The notes: generated by a model not told the origin, from the sequence alone. Positions 1 to 9,176 are shown, numbered from the stretch's first letter. The stretch is DNA of 64,000 bases from Pseudotabrizicola algicola (GCF_010915705.1 NZ_JAAIKE010000003.1:372001-436000), one strand, 5' to 3'. Translations and numbers: made by a program.

Positions 1-207
1 AACAAACTTGTCGCCTTGGTATGCGTGATAAGCTGGTCAGGTTTCTGGGCTTTTGGCTATCTGGCCCTGTCGGCGGATATTCGGGACCAGAACCAGATTC
101 TCGTGGCCAGCCTTCTTGCCGGCATCGGCTTTCTGACGGGGGTGTTCGCCTATATCAAACTGGCGCGCGACAAGCCGCAAACCTATACGCGGGCGCGTCA
201 CGGTTAA
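1..207 (+). CDS. Membrane protein, C-terminal fragment
   Basis: The reading frame is open from base 1, so the gene starts before the window and only the last 68 residues are visible. They contain two hydrophobic stretches (roughly residues 5-25 and 35-53 of the fragment) separated by a short polar loop with a DIRDQNQ segment, and end in a basic tail (KLARDKPQTYTRARHG). This looks like a small inner-membrane protein. I do not recognise the family and assign no function. It is followed by a 60-base gap and the S49 peptidase gene in the same direction. Confidence 0.6.
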   Translation, partial: NKLVALVCVISWSGFWAFGYLALSADIRDQNQILVASLLAGIGFLTGVFAYIKLARDKPQTYTRARHG

Positions 208-267
208 AGCAGGGCGAAACGCCGCTTTGCCCTTGTTCGGGGCCGGGGTCCGACTTACCTCTGGGCC

Positions 268-1062
268 ATGAAACATCTCATCCCGTTCCTTCCCAAACCG
301 CCCATCGTGCCGGTGATCCGTTTGCAAGGCGCGATCGGCGCCGGCGGGCGCAGCCTGTCGGATCAGGCGCTGGCCCCTTTGCTGGAGCGGGCCTTTTCCC
401 GTGGCAAACCCGCCGCCGTGGCATTGGTCATCAACTCGCCCGGAGGCTCGGCCGTGCAGTCCTCGCTGATCGCGGCGCGGATTCGGCGGCTGGCCGACGA
501 AAAGCGGGTTCCGGTGCATTGCTTTGTCGAGGATGTGGCGGCCTCCGGCGGCTATTGGCTGGCCACGGCCGCCGATCGGATCTGGGTTGACCCCTCCTCG
601 CTGGTCGGGTCCATCGGGGTGATCTATGCCAGCTTCGGCCTGCACGAACTCTTGGCAAAGAACGGGGTCGAGCGGCGGGTGCATACCGCAGGGCGGTCAA
701 AATCCTTTGCCGATCCGTTCAAGCCAGAACGTCCCGAAGATGTGGCGCGCATCCATGCCATGCTTGCCCCGCTGCACGAGAATTTCATCGCACAGGTCAA
801 GGCACGGCGCGGCGCTCGGCTCAAACCCGATGCCGACCTGTTCAACGCCGATATCTGGGTGGGTCAGGCCAGCGTTGAAAACGGGCTGACCGACGGAATC
901 GGGCATCTGGTGCCGAAGATGAAGGAACTTTACGGCGACAAGGTGCGGTTTGTCCCCTATGGCCAGCGGCGCAGCCTGTTGCAGCGTTTCGGGATGACGA
1001 TGACCGATACCTTCGTCTCGAGCGTCGAGGAACGTGCCCTCTGGGCGCGCTACGGGCTCTAG
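268..1062 (+). CDS. S49 family serine peptidase (SppA/SohB-like)
   Basis: 264-residue signal-peptide-peptidase-like protein of the crotonase fold, expected to cut residual signal peptides or membrane protein fragments at the inner membrane. The short-form S49 landmarks are visible: the INSPGG segment near residues 55-60, the nucleophile Ser93 in AASGGYW, and the general base Lys145 in GRSKSFADPF. The 52-residue spacing between Ser and Lys equals that of Bacillus SppA (Ser147/Lys199, known). There is no clear N-terminal transmembrane segment, so membrane association would be peripheral or through a partner. The stop is followed directly by the ATG of the next gene, so the two are translationally coupled. 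Confidence 0.9.
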   Translation: MKHLIPFLPKPPIVPVIRLQGAIGAGGRSLSDQALAPLLERAFSRGKPAAVALVINSPGGSAVQSSLIAARIRRLADEKRVPVHCFVEDVAASGGYWLATAADRIWVDPSSLVGSIGVIYASFGLHELLAKNGVERRVHTAGRSKSFADPFKPERPEDVARIHAMLAPLHENFIAQVKARRGARLKPDADLFNADIWVGQASVENGLTDGIGHLVPKMKELYGDKVRFVPYGQRRSLLQRFGMTMTDTFVSSVEERALWARYGL

Positions 1063-1245
1063 ATGCTGGTCAAGATCATCCTCATCTTCCTGCTCGCCAT
1101 GGTGCTGGTGGGTATGATCGGAAAGGTGGTGTTCCCCACCGCGCTCGACCGCATGAAACGCAAAGCCTTGGGGCGGGGGCCTGTGTGTCGCGCCTGCGGG
1201 CGCTATGTCATCGGCAAAAGCTGTGACTGCGGAAAAAGGGGCTGA
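1063..1245 (+). CDS. Small membrane protein with four-cysteine C-terminus
   Basis: 60 residues. An N-terminal transmembrane helix (residues 3-25, IILIFLLAMVLVGMIG) is followed by a basic linker and a C-terminal cluster CRACGRYVIGKSCDC, whose CxxC and CxC pairs could bind zinc like a rubredoxin-type knuckle. The ATG directly abuts the S49 peptidase stop and its TGA abuts or nearly touches the SDR start, so it is the middle cistron of a tight three-gene unit. No function is recognised. The coupling to a membrane peptidase suggests, by inference only, that it may be an accessory subunit. Confidence 0.7.
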   Translation: MLVKIILIFLLAMVLVGMIGKVVFPTALDRMKRKALGRGPVCRACGRYVIGKSCDCGKRG

Positions 1246-1248
1246 GTG

Positions 1249-2022
1249 ATGGTGGCATTGGTAACCGGCGCGGGCAAACGGCTTGGCCGTGCGATGGCGC
1301 TGTATCTGGCGGGGCGCGGTCATGATGTGGCCGTTCACTACGCCGCCTCGGAAGCCGAGGCCGCCGCCGTGGTCGCCGAGATTGGGGCGATGGGCCGCCG
1401 AGCGGTGGCGCTGCACGCCGATCTGCTGAACGAGGCCGAGGTGGAAACGCTGGTCCCGCGTGCGGCGGCGGCGCTGGGGCCGCTGACCGTGCTGGTCAAC
1501 AACGCCTCGATCTTTGAATATGACACGGTGCAGACCGGCACGCGGTCGAGCTGGGACCGCGCGATGGAAAGCAACCTGCGCGCGCCCTTTGTGCTGACGC
1601 AAGCCTTTGCCGCGCAATGCCCGAAGGCGCTGCCGGACGAGAATGGCGAGCCTCTGGCGCAGGGGCTGGTCGTCAACATGATCGACCAGCGGGTGCATAA
1701 GCTGACGCCCGAATTTGCCAGCTATACCATTGCCAAGATGGGTCTCTGGGCGCTGACGCAGACGGCGGCGCAAGGGCTGGCGCCGCATGTGCGGGTGAAC
1801 GGGATCGGGCCGGGGCCGACCTTGCAGGGGGGGCGGCAGTCGGCAGATCACTTCGCCCGGCAACGCGCCGCCACCGTGCTGGGGCGCGGCGCGCACCCGT
1901 CAGATATCGCGGCGGCGCTGGGCTTCTTTCTCGACTCGCCTGCGGTCACAGGGCAGATGATCGCGGTCGATGGCGGGCAGCATCTGGGCTGGAAGACGCC
2001 GGATGTCCTTGGCGTCGAGTGA
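1249..2022 (+). CDS. Pteridine-reductase-like SDR oxidoreductase (FolM/PTR1 type)
   Basis: Short-chain dehydrogenase of 257 residues, predicted NADPH-dependent reductase of a pterin such as dihydromonapterin or dihydrobiopterin. The N-terminal TGAGKRLGR is the PTR1/FolM form of the glycine-rich dinucleotide motif with an Arg that favours NADPH. The NNASIFE segment replaces the usual NNAG, and the YxxxK pair is in SYTIAK. The usual catalytic Ser is replaced by Asp in NMIDQRV, as in PTR1. The ATG at 1249 is chosen; a GTG at 1246 immediately after the previous stop is also possible. It is the last gene of a three-gene unit. A generic SDR with another substrate cannot be excluded. Confidence 0.8.
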   Translation: MVALVTGAGKRLGRAMALYLAGRGHDVAVHYAASEAEAAAVVAEIGAMGRRAVALHADLLNEAEVETLVPRAAAALGPLTVLVNNASIFEYDTVQTGTRSSWDRAMESNLRAPFVLTQAFAAQCPKALPDENGEPLAQGLVVNMIDQRVHKLTPEFASYTIAKMGLWALTQTAAQGLAPHVRVNGIGPGPTLQGGRQSADHFARQRAATVLGRGAHPSDIAAALGFFLDSPAVTGQMIAVDGGQHLGWKTPDVLGVE

Positions 2023-2341
2023 GGCGGCGCGAAAGGCGGCGAAAGTTGTCCACTTTTGAGCGCCCATTCACACATCCGTTACACAACCCCCTGATTTTGA
2101 ATGAAATTACGCTAGGCAATAAAATTTATACATGTATTTCAGTTGGTTACATTTCTGCCTAAAAAATGTGCATGTTAACGAAATGGGTGGAAAACAAGGG
2201 AAATCCGGCCTCGGCCAAAGTTTTTCCGCAGGTTTATCCACAGAAACGGTGGACTTCTTCCCCCTTGCCCAAGGCGCGATATCATTGCAGCGATAGGGCA
2301 GAATCGATGACTCGGATGCAGATGTTTCAGAGGATGGCGGC
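2023..2341. other. AT-rich intergenic region with DnaA boxes (possible replication origin)
   Basis: This 319-base gap is much richer in A and T than its surroundings. It holds one exact DnaA box, TTATCCACA at 2234-2242, and several near matches: TTGTCCACT at 2046-2054, TTATACATG around 2127-2135, and a reverse-strand TTTTCCACC around 2186-2195. An AT-rich tract (AATAAAATTTATACATG) lies at about 2119-2135 and could act as an unwinding element. No gene is seen on either strand. It may be a chromosomal oriC, but it could also be only the uvrC promoter region. Confidence 0.45.
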
Positions 2342-2345
2342 GTGA
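2307..2345 (+). other. Possible 12-codon leader ORF overlapping the uvrC start
   Basis: ATG at 2307 opens a frame encoding [12 protein letters not shown]; its TGA (2343-2345) overlaps the GTG start of uvrC at 2342 in a GTGA arrangement typical of translational coupling. It is Met-rich and contains no regulatory codon run. Whether it is translated is unknown. Confidence 0.25.
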
Positions 2346-4228
2346 CCGAACTGATCCCCCCGACCGATGCGGGCCAAAGCGCCGTTGCCACCGGGCAGGC
2401 GGTGATACAGGGCTATCTCAAGACGCTCGACGCCTCGCCGGGGGTCTATCGCATGCTCAACAGCAAGGGCGAAGTGCTCTATGTGGGCAAGGCGCGCAAC
2501 CTCAAGGCGCGGGTGTCGAATTACGCGCGCGGAACCGGCCATTCGGCCCGCATCGCGCGGATGATCTTCGAAACCGCAAGCATGATGTTCCTCACCACCC
2601 GCACCGAGGTCGAGGCGCTTCTGCTCGAGCAGAACCTGATCAAGCAGTTGAAGCCGCGCTACAACGTCTTGATGCGGGATGACAAAAGTTTCCCCAATAT
2701 CCTGATCTCGAAAACCCATGCCTATCCGCAGATCAAAAAGCATCGCGGGAAAAAGACGGAAAAAGGTGCCTATTTCGGCCCCTTCGCCAGTGCGGGGGCG
2801 GTGAACCGCACGCTGAACCAGTTGCAAAAGGTGTTCCTGCTGCGCAACTGCACCGATGCGATGTTTGAATCGCGCACGCGCCCTTGCCTGCAATACCAGA
2901 TAAAGCGCTGCGCCGCGCCTTGTGTGGGCAAGGTCAGCCCCGAAGGCTATGGCCAGCTCGTCGCCGATGCCGAGCGGTTCCTGCAGGGCAAGACCACCAC
3001 GGTGCAGGCCAATCTGGCCGCCGAGATGGCAAAGGCCTCGGAAGAGATGGAGTTCGAACGCGCGGCGGCCCTGCGAGACCGTATCCGCGCGCTGACGCAG
3101 GTGCAGCAGACCCAGGGCATCAACCCGCGCGGGGTGGCCGAGGCGGATATCGTGGCGCTGCATCTGGAGGGCGGGCAGGCCTGCGTGCAGGTGTTCTTCA
3201 TCCGCGCCAACCAGTCTTGGGGCAACCGCGACTTCTACCCGCGCACCGGGGCAGGGGCAGAGGAGGCGGAGATCCTGACCGCCTTTTTGACCCAGTTCTA
3301 TGATGACAAGGAGCCGCCAAAGCTGATCCTGCTGTCGCATCCGGTCGAGGATGAAGATCTGGTGGTGCAGGCCCTGTCAGACCGGGCAGGGCGCAAGGTA
3401 GAGCTTGCGGTGCCCCTGCGCGGCGAAAAGGCGGAACTGGTCGAAAACGCCACCCGCAACGCCCGCGAAAGTCTGGCGCGCAAGATGGCCGAGGGCGCGA
3501 CGCAGAACAAACTGCTGGCCGGGCTGGCCGAGGCCTTCGATCTGGAGACACCGCCGCAGCGGATCGAGATTTACGACAACGCGCATATCCAGGGCGCGGA
3601 CCCGGTGGGCGGCATGGTGGTGGCGGGGCCAGAGGGTTTCCTCAGATCGCAATACCGCAAGTTCAACATCAAGTCGGCTGCAGGAGCCAATTCGGACGAC
3701 TTCGGCATGATGAAAGAGGTGCTGACCCGCCGTTTCGAACGGCTGCTCAAGGAAGACCCCGACCGGAACTCGGGCATGTGGCCAGATCTTCTGCTGATCG
3801 ACGGCGGCGCGGGGCAGGTCTCGGCGGTCAGCGAGATCATGGCGGAACTGGGGGTGGATGATGTGCCCTTCATCGGGGTCGCCAAGGGGATAGACCGCGA
3901 CGCCGGCAAGGAAGAATTCCACCGTCCGGGCCAGCGTCCCTTTGCACTGCAGCGCAACGATCCGGTGCTCTATTTCGTGCAGCGCCTGCGCGACGAGGCG
4001 CACCGTTGGGCCAATGGCGCGCATGTCGCCAAGCGCGCCAAGGCGGTGGGGGCGACCCCGCTCGATGATATTCCGGGGGTGGGGGCGACCCGCAAACGGG
4101 CGCTTCTGGCGCATTTCGGCAGCGCCAAGGCCGTCTCGCGTGCGGGGCTGGCCGATCTGACGGCGGTCGACGGCATATCCGAGGCGATGGCGCAGGTGAT
4201 CTACGACTATTTCAACGCGCGGGGCTAA
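2342..4228 (+). CDS. uvrC: UvrABC excinuclease subunit C
   Basis: 628 residues, full length. UvrC makes both incisions flanking a lesion in nucleotide excision repair after loading by UvrB. In order: GIY-YIG nuclease domain for the 3' cut (SPGVYRML and [13 protein letters not shown], residues ~33-60), a cysteine-containing region ([15 protein letters not shown]), the UvrB-interacting UVR domain ([15 protein letters not shown], ~residues 235-250), the RNase-H-like domain for the 5' cut ([11 protein letters not shown] and [10 protein letters not shown]), and C-terminal helix-hairpin-helix repeats ([13 protein letters not shown]). The GTG start is supported by AGAGGA upstream. Its 3' end overlaps the convergent next gene by 17 bases. 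Confidence 0.97.
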   Translation: MTELIPPTDAGQSAVATGQAVIQGYLKTLDASPGVYRMLNSKGEVLYVGKARNLKARVSNYARGTGHSARIARMIFETASMMFLTTRTEVEALLLEQNLIKQLKPRYNVLMRDDKSFPNILISKTHAYPQIKKHRGKKTEKGAYFGPFASAGAVNRTLNQLQKVFLLRNCTDAMFESRTRPCLQYQIKRCAAPCVGKVSPEGYGQLVADAERFLQGKTTTVQANLAAEMAKASEEMEFERAAALRDRIRALTQVQQTQGINPRGVAEADIVALHLEGGQACVQVFFIRANQSWGNRDFYPRTGAGAEEAEILTAFLTQFYDDKEPPKLILLSHPVEDEDLVVQALSDRAGRKVELAVPLRGEKAELVENATRNARESLARKMAEGATQNKLLAGLAEAFDLETPPQRIEIYDNAHIQGADPVGGMVVAGPEGFLRSQYRKFNIKSAAGANSDDFGMMKEVLTRRFERLLKEDPDRNSGMWPDLLLIDGGAGQVSAVSEIMAELGVDDVPFIGVAKGIDRDAGKEEFHRPGQRPFALQRNDPVLYFVQRLRDEAHRWANGAHVAKRAKAVGATPLDDIPGVGATRKRALLAHFGSAKAVSRAGLADLTAVDGISEAMAQVIYDYFNARG

Positions 4229-5423
4229 GGGGGCTGCGCTGCCAGTCGGCGGTGTAGTCGCAAATCGCGCAGGCGCTGAAGTCGGCCAGACGGGCCAGTT
4301 CCCTTTCCAGTTTCGCAAGCCGCGCCTTGGTCAGGCTGATACCCGGCTCGGGCCAGAAGGCGCGGATGCGCAGGGTGGCGGCGGCGCGGTCGGCGCGGGC
4401 ATCCAGCCGCCCGATCAGCCGCGTGCCTTCCAGCACGGGAAAGACGTAATAGCCATACTGGCGCTTGGGCTCGGGCACGAAAACCTCGATCCGGTAATGA
4501 AAGCCGAACAACCGCTCGATGCGCGCGCGGTCACGCAGCGCAGGATCAAACGGCGACAGGATGCGCAGGCTGGTGGGGGCATCGGGCAGGGCAGCGACAC
4601 GGCCCGCCAGATCGGGGCGGGCAAGGGCGCTGCGCCGCGTGCCATCGGCCTGCTCCACCGTGATGCGCAACAGCCGGTCCGCCGCCAGTTCGGCGCGCAC
4701 CCAGTCCTGCACTGCGGGCTTGTCGACGGCATGCCAGTAGCGGGCGATCTCTGTCTCGTCGGCAAAGCCGAGGTTGCCGAGCGCCGAGGCGCAGGCCCAG
4801 TCAAGATGCTGATCGGGCGTCGTCTCGGCACTGTAAAGCGCAGGGGGAATCACGTTCTCGGTCAGGTCATAAACCTTGCGAAAGGCATCGCGGCGCGTGA
4901 CAGAGATTTGCCCCGTCCGCCACAGCCATTCCAGCGCGGTTTTCGACGGATGCCAATCCCACCACCCGCCCTTGCTGCGCGGCTCGTCCTTGCCGACATC
5001 GCTGCTGCTGACGGGGCCATTCTGCGCGATATGGTTCAGGATGCTGTCGAACTGTGCCGTATAGCCTTCACGGAACCAGCGCTGCCAATGCGTCTGCAGG
5101 CGCAGGGCATCGCGGGCAAAGCGGTGCTTCCATTGCGGGAACAGCGCGACGGGCAGGATAGAGGCATCATGCGTCCAATGTTCGAAGAGGGCGCGATTCT
5201 GCTCCAGCAGGGGTTTGAGCGCGGCGGGGCGATAATTTTGCCGGCGCGCCCACAGGATCATGTGATGCGCCCGCTCCACCGAGGCGATGCTGTCAACCTG
5301 CACAAAGCCGATCCGGTCGATCAGCGCGGCAAGCCCGGCCCCCTTGGCTGGGCCGCCGCGCGGCTCGGTCAAGGCATGGTGATGCAGGAACAGGTGGCGG
5401 GCGGTGGCGTTGGGCAGGTGCAT
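4212..5423 (-). CDS. YcaQ/AlkX-type winged-helix DNA glycosylase
   Basis: 403-residue HTH_42-family protein. Bacterial members (AlkZ, YcaQ/AlkX) unhook DNA interstrand crosslinks and excise bulky alkylated bases. The catalytic loop reads FVQVDSI, i.e. Q-hydrophobic-D, the form found in YcaQ/AlkX rather than the QxQ of AlkZ. The family's hydrophobic-aromatic segments WWDWHPSK and the C-terminal [21 protein letters not shown] are present. The start [18 protein letters not shown] is chosen because the alternative upstream residues overlap the preceding gene and look non-coding. It faces uvrC, so two DNA-repair genes are convergent neighbours with overlapping ends. The preceding gene in the same direction ends 31 bases upstream. 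Confidence 0.85.
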   Translation of the reverse strand: MHLPNATARHLFLHHHALTEPRGGPAKGAGLAALIDRIGFVQVDSIASVERAHHMILWARRQNYRPAALKPLLEQNRALFEHWTHDASILPVALFPQWKHRFARDALRLQTHWQRWFREGYTAQFDSILNHIAQNGPVSSSDVGKDEPRSKGGWWDWHPSKTALEWLWRTGQISVTRRDAFRKVYDLTENVIPPALYSAETTPDQHLDWACASALGNLGFADETEIARYWHAVDKPAVQDWVRAELAADRLLRITVEQADGTRRSALARPDLAGRVAALPDAPTSLRILSPFDPALRDRARIERLFGFHYRIEVFVPEPKRQYGYYVFPVLEGTRLIGRLDARADRAAATLRIRAFWPEPGISLTKARLAKLERELARLADFSACAICDYTADWQRSPLSPAR

Positions 5424-5454
5424 GGCGGCAGGAAAGGCCGGACAGCAGGCGCGG

Positions 5455-5889
5455 TCAATGGGGATTTGCGTGAACACGCAACAGCCACGCGCGGGAATGG
5501 CCGGGGAAAGGCTGCCGGAACTTGCGCAGAAGGGCGGAATAGCTGTGGCCCAGTTCCGAACCTTTGCAGATGCGGTTGCCATCCGGGTGCGAGATCAACA
5601 CAAGGCCGCCCCCGGATTCGGCAAGGCGGTAGCCTTTGGCACACAGGCGGGCCTGCAGGTCTTGCCATGTGCGCGCATAGGCGAAATCCCCGGCGAGGAG
5701 CGCCCGCAAGGGAGCGACGAGCCGCTCATCCGCCCTGACGGGCGTCTTCGCTGTGGCGCGGCGGCGCAGGTCGCGCTCAATCGCCTCACGGACCAACTGG
5801 CCGGGGGTGACGTCATCCTCGGCGGCAACGCGGCGCAATGCGTCAAGCATCGCCGAGGGCAGTTTCAGGGTGATCTCTGTCATATCCAT
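5455..5889 (-). CDS. Ribbon-helix-helix protein with relaxase-like C-terminal segment
   Basis: 144 residues. The N-terminus (MDMTEITLKLPSAMLDALRR, then TPGQLVREAIERDLRRR, residues 1-45) fits an RHH/CopG DNA-binding fold: a short beta strand followed by two helices. The C-terminal part (DLQARLCAKGYRLAESGGG, LVLISHPDGNRICKGSELG, residues ~78-125) resembles a small domain I associate with mobilisation relaxases, where an alpha-beta unit ends in a LxxxG turn. No catalytic residues of a relaxase are present. It could be a DNA-binding regulator derived from mobilisation genes. Start ATG at 5889; 31 bases upstream of the YcaQ-like gene on the same strand. Confidence 0.65.
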   Translation of the reverse strand: MDMTEITLKLPSAMLDALRRVAAEDDVTPGQLVREAIERDLRRRATAKTPVRADERLVAPLRALLAGDFAYARTWQDLQARLCAKGYRLAESGGGLVLISHPDGNRICKGSELGHSYSALLRKFRQPFPGHSRAWLLRVHANPH

Positions 5890-5923
5890 GGGCCAAGCAT
5901 GGCAGCCCATGGTTAAAGCAGTG

Positions 5924-6970
5924 TTAAGCCGCCTGGGCCGCCCAGACCTGACGCCCTTCACGGAAGCTGACCAGACGGCGACCGGCCTCGTCCCACAGGT
6001 GCAGGCGCGCGCAAGACAGGCTTTCGCGCAGTGTCAGCACCTGCGCCTCGGCCAGCGCGGGATAGTCGCGCAGGATTTCCGACAGGCGATAGAAGGGGAT
6101 GCGGCTGTAAAGGTGATGCACATGATGGATGCCGATATTCGCGGTCATCCAGCGCAAGGGCTGCGGCAACTTGTAGTGCGAACTGCCCAGCAGCGCGGCA
6201 TCATGCACCTGCCATGCGGCTTCCTGATCCCAATAGGTTTCCTCGAACTGGTGCTGCACGAAGAACAGCCAGACCCCGATGGTCGCCCCTGCCACCACGG
6301 TCGGCGCAAAGACAAAGGCCAGAACCTGCCAGCCCCCCAGCAGGTACAGGCCCGCCAGCAGCGCTGCGAGAACAAGGTTGGTGCCCATCGCCGAAAGCCA
6401 GTAGCGCCAGCCGGCGGTCATCAGCCCCAAGGGCAGGCGGTATTCCAGCATGAACAGATAGGCCGGACCGATCCCGAACATCACCAGCGGGTGACGATAG
6501 GCGCGGTAAAGCAGCCGGCCAAGCCAGCTCCGCTTGTGGTATTCCTCGACGGTCAGCGTCAGCACATCGCCAATCCCGCGCCGGTCCAGATTTCCGGCAT
6601 GGGCGTGGTGAATGGAATGGGTGCGCTTCCACACTGTATAGGGTGTCAGGGTCAGAACACCGATGGCACGCCCCACCCAGTCATTCACCTCGCGGCTGGC
6701 AAAGAAGGACTGATGCCCGCAATCATGCTGGATCAGGAACAGGCGCACCAGCCAGAAGCCATTCAGAACCGCAAGCCCCACGGCAAGCCAGGGGCTGACA
6801 GAAAGCGCCGCCCAGGCCGCACCCCAAAAGGCCAGAAAGCCCGCCAGCGTCACAGCCAACTCGAACAGGGAGCGCGCGGTCGAAGGGTCGCGGTATTTGG
6901 CCAGCAAAGGCACCCATTTTCTGGCGCTTGCCTCTTGGGCTTTCGCCAGGTCGTTCTGCATCATCGTCAT
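5924..6970 (-). CDS. Membrane fatty-acid desaturase
   Basis: 348-residue integral membrane di-iron desaturase that introduces a double bond into acyl chains of membrane lipids. The three histidine boxes are intact: HDCGH at residues 82-86, HSIHHAH at 118-124 and HHVHH at 282-286. An additional QHQFEETYW segment (~239-247) is typical of the omega-6/delta-12 acyl-lipid desaturase branch. Hydrophobic helices flank the boxes (about 36-58, 60-80, 165-178, 195-235). Regiospecificity cannot be read from the sequence. Two ATGs in the first four codons (6970 and 6961) make the exact start uncertain. It is separated from the next gene upstream (rlmN) by 142 bases. Confidence 0.92.
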   Translation of the reverse strand: MTMMQNDLAKAQEASARKWVPLLAKYRDPSTARSLFELAVTLAGFLAFWGAAWAALSVSPWLAVGLAVLNGFWLVRLFLIQHDCGHQSFFASREVNDWVGRAIGVLTLTPYTVWKRTHSIHHAHAGNLDRRGIGDVLTLTVEEYHKRSWLGRLLYRAYRHPLVMFGIGPAYLFMLEYRLPLGLMTAGWRYWLSAMGTNLVLAALLAGLYLLGGWQVLAFVFAPTVVAGATIGVWLFFVQHQFEETYWDQEAAWQVHDAALLGSSHYKLPQPLRWMTANIGIHHVHHLYSRIPFYRLSEILRDYPALAEAQVLTLRESLSCARLHLWDEAGRRLVSFREGRQVWAAQAA

Positions 6971-7112
6971 TCAGGGGCCTTTTGCGGCTTTGGGCGGGGT
7001 AGGTCTGTCAGTCTGGGCCGCGCAGGCGCGGTGCCAGACTGGTATGTCGTGCAACACAAATAAGCTACAAAAAATTTTGACAGCACCCGGAACGCGGCAA
7101 TTTGCCCTTCCG

Positions 7113-8315
7113 TTACTGCCCATGCGCAAGACCTGCCTCGGCGGCAATCTCCCGCGATGATTTGCGCGCGCGCTCGGTGGCCGATTTCAGCTGGCCGCAG
7201 GCCGCCATGATATCCTCGCCGCGCGGGGTGCGGATCGGGCTGGCATAGCCTGCGTTGTGGATGATGTCGGCAAAAGTATGAATCCGGTTGCCGCTTGATC
7301 GCTTGTAGGGCGCACCGGGCCATTCGTTGAACGGGATCAGGTTCACCTTGGCCGGAATCCCGCGCAACAGTTCGACCAGACGATAGGCATCTTCCTTGGT
7401 GTCATTCACCCCGTCCAGCATCACATATTCAAAGGTGATCCGCTCGGAGTTCGACAGGCCGGGATAGGCGCGCAGCGCCTCGAGCAGGGTTGCGATGTTC
7501 CAGCGCTTGTTGATCGGCACCAGCTGGTCGCGCACCTCGTCGGTGGTGGCGTGGAACGACACCGCAAGCAGGCAGCCGATCTCGGTGGCGGTGCGGGCGA
7601 TTTCCGGCACCACACCGCTGGTCGACAGCGTGATGCGGCGGCGACCGAGTGCGATGCCTTCGTTGTCCATCACCACCTTCATGGCGTCGCGGACATTCTC
7701 GAAGTTATAGAGCGGCTCTCCCATGCCCATCAGAACGATGTTGGAGATCAGCCGCGTTTCATCCTTGGGCGCGCCCTGCACCGGCCATTCGCCCAGATCG
7801 TCGCGCGCCAGCATGACCTGACCCACAATCTCGCCCGCCGTCAGGTTGCGCACCAGCTTCTGCGTGCCGGTGTGGCAGAACGAACAGGTGAGCGTGCAGC
7901 CGACCTGCGACGAGATGCACAGCGTGCCGCGGTCGGTTTCGGGGATGTAGACCACCTCTACCTCATGCCCGCCCGCGATGCGCACCAGATACTTGCGGGT
8001 GCCGTCGCTCGAGACCTGCTTGCTGACCACCTCGGGCAGGGCAATCGTGAAATGTTCGGCCAGCAGGGCACGGTAATCCTTGGCCAGATTGGTCATCTGG
8101 GCAAAGTCGCGCACCCCCCAGTGATAGACCCACTGCCAGACCTGCCCCAGCCGCATTTTGGCCTGCTTTTCCGGCGTGCCTGCGGCGATCAGCGCCTCGC
8201 GCAACTGGTCGCGCGTCAGGCCGACGATGTTGGTCGGCCCCCCCTCTGGCAGCTTGCGCGGCAGGGTCAGCACATCCTGAGTGATGGGGGCAGTCGGGGT
8301 CATCGGTGGTTCCAT
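7113..8315 (-). CDS. rlmN: 23S rRNA (adenine2503-C2)/tRNA (adenine37-C2) methyltransferase RlmN
   Basis: About 400 residues, radical-SAM enzyme that methylates C2 of A2503 in 23S rRNA and A37 of some tRNAs. The 4Fe-4S motif CTLTCSFC gives Cys140, Cys144 and Cys147. The SAM-binding GMGEPL and the LSTSGVVP segment follow, and the C-terminal AACGQL carries the methyl-carrying cysteine. The family start region ([15 protein letters not shown]) is intact. ATG at 8315 is used; a second in-frame ATG at 8303 is equally plausible because neither has a strong ribosome-binding site. Confidence 0.95.
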   Translation of the reverse strand: MEPPMTPTAPITQDVLTLPRKLPEGGPTNIVGLTRDQLREALIAAGTPEKQAKMRLGQVWQWVYHWGVRDFAQMTNLAKDYRALLAEHFTIALPEVVSKQVSSDGTRKYLVRIAGGHEVEVVYIPETDRGTLCISSQVGCTLTCSFCHTGTQKLVRNLTAGEIVGQVMLARDDLGEWPVQGAPKDETRLISNIVLMGMGEPLYNFENVRDAMKVVMDNEGIALGRRRITLSTSGVVPEIARTATEIGCLLAVSFHATTDEVRDQLVPINKRWNIATLLEALRAYPGLSNSERITFEYVMLDGVNDTKEDAYRLVELLRGIPAKVNLIPFNEWPGAPYKRSSGNRIHTFADIIHNAGYASPIRTPRGEDIMAACGQLKSATERARKSSREIAAEAGLAHGQ

Positions 8316-8433
8316 TGGCAAGGCAAGGCTTTGCTATAAGGGATTTCGGCGCAAAACGGAACGGGTCATGACGGGCGAGCGAAAACGTTCGCGTGTGCGG
8401 CTTCGCCGCTCCGCATCGCCGGAAAACGAAAAA

Positions 8434-8454
8434 CGCCCCGGAAGCTCCGGGGCG
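8434..8454 (-). terminator. Rho-independent terminator of the IalB-like gene
   Basis: Nine-base-pair GC stem (CGCCCCGGA paired with TCCGGGGCG) with a three-base loop. Read on the minus strand it is followed by a TTTTT run, 24 bases after the stop of the gene at 8478. Confidence 0.8.
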
Positions 8455-8477
8455 CATCAGGGCGGCGGACCGCAGGC

Positions 8478-9002
8478 TTACTTGCAGCGCGCCTCGGCCT
8501 CTTGCATCGCGGCGGTAAAGCCGCGCAGGCTGAAGGTATCCTTGGTCTGCGTTCCCCGACCCGAGGCGCCGGTCAGCACGGCGGTCGCGCCACGCTTCAT
8601 CGCTGTCAGCAGGGCGGCATCGGCTTCGGCGCTGGCGGGCCAAGCCCATTCGCCATCGGCGAACAGGTCATAGGACTGGCCGTCGATCTCGACCTTCACG
8701 GTAGAGCCATTGGCAAAGGGATAGCCCCCGGTAAAGGAAATCTCGCCGCGTGCGCCCGAACCGGGGCGGAAGGTCACGAACAGCAGAATATCGCCGCGGC
8801 GCACCGAAACCGGCTGGCCGTCACGGCTGTTCACGGTTTCCTTGGGGCTGGACACGCCCCAGCATTCCTTTGGGTTTGCCTCGGTAAACACGCTCCAGTC
8901 GGTCTTGGTGGCGACGCGGTTGGTGGATTCCTGTGCCAAGGCAGGCGCAGCGGCCAAGGCCATGCCAACGCCAAGTGCGGTGCGCACGAAGATGGATGTC
9001 AT
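8478..9002 (-). CDS. Invasion-associated locus B (IalB) family protein
   Basis: 174 residues with a clear Sec signal peptide (MTSIFVRTALGVGMALAAAP, cleavage after ALA near residue 23), so it is periplasmic. The mature part has the IalB pattern: a DWSVF segment near the N-terminus, ECWGVSSPKE, the VSVRRGDILLFVTFRP strand and FADGEWAWPAS. IalB was named in Bartonella, but the family is widespread in free-living alphaproteobacteria and its biochemical role is not known. Start ATG 9002 has GGAGG about ten bases upstream. It is divergent from the asparaginase gene, so their promoters share 9003-9176. Confidence 0.85.
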   Translation of the reverse strand: MTSIFVRTALGVGMALAAAPALAQESTNRVATKTDWSVFTEANPKECWGVSSPKETVNSRDGQPVSVRRGDILLFVTFRPGSGARGEISFTGGYPFANGSTVKVEIDGQSYDLFADGEWAWPASAEADAALLTAMKRGATAVLTGASGRGTQTKDTFSLRGFTAAMQEAEARCK

Positions 9003-9176
9003 AATAGTTACAGCCTCCAAGCTGTCCTTTGCCTCCCCCCTGTCTGCCGCCGTTGTTGTCTTGCGGCTTTTATCTGGCATGGGGGCGTTCAACCCGATAT
9101 CCCTCCTTTAACGCAAAAAGGCCAATCCGCGAAAGCCCCATGGGCAACAAATCGCGCATCTGTGACGGAGGACGGG

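Noticed and set aside
5455-5889. A mobile element or plasmid remnant, because of the relaxase-like segment
   Set aside because: No transposase, integrase, origin of transfer or terminal repeats are seen, and base composition matches the surroundings.
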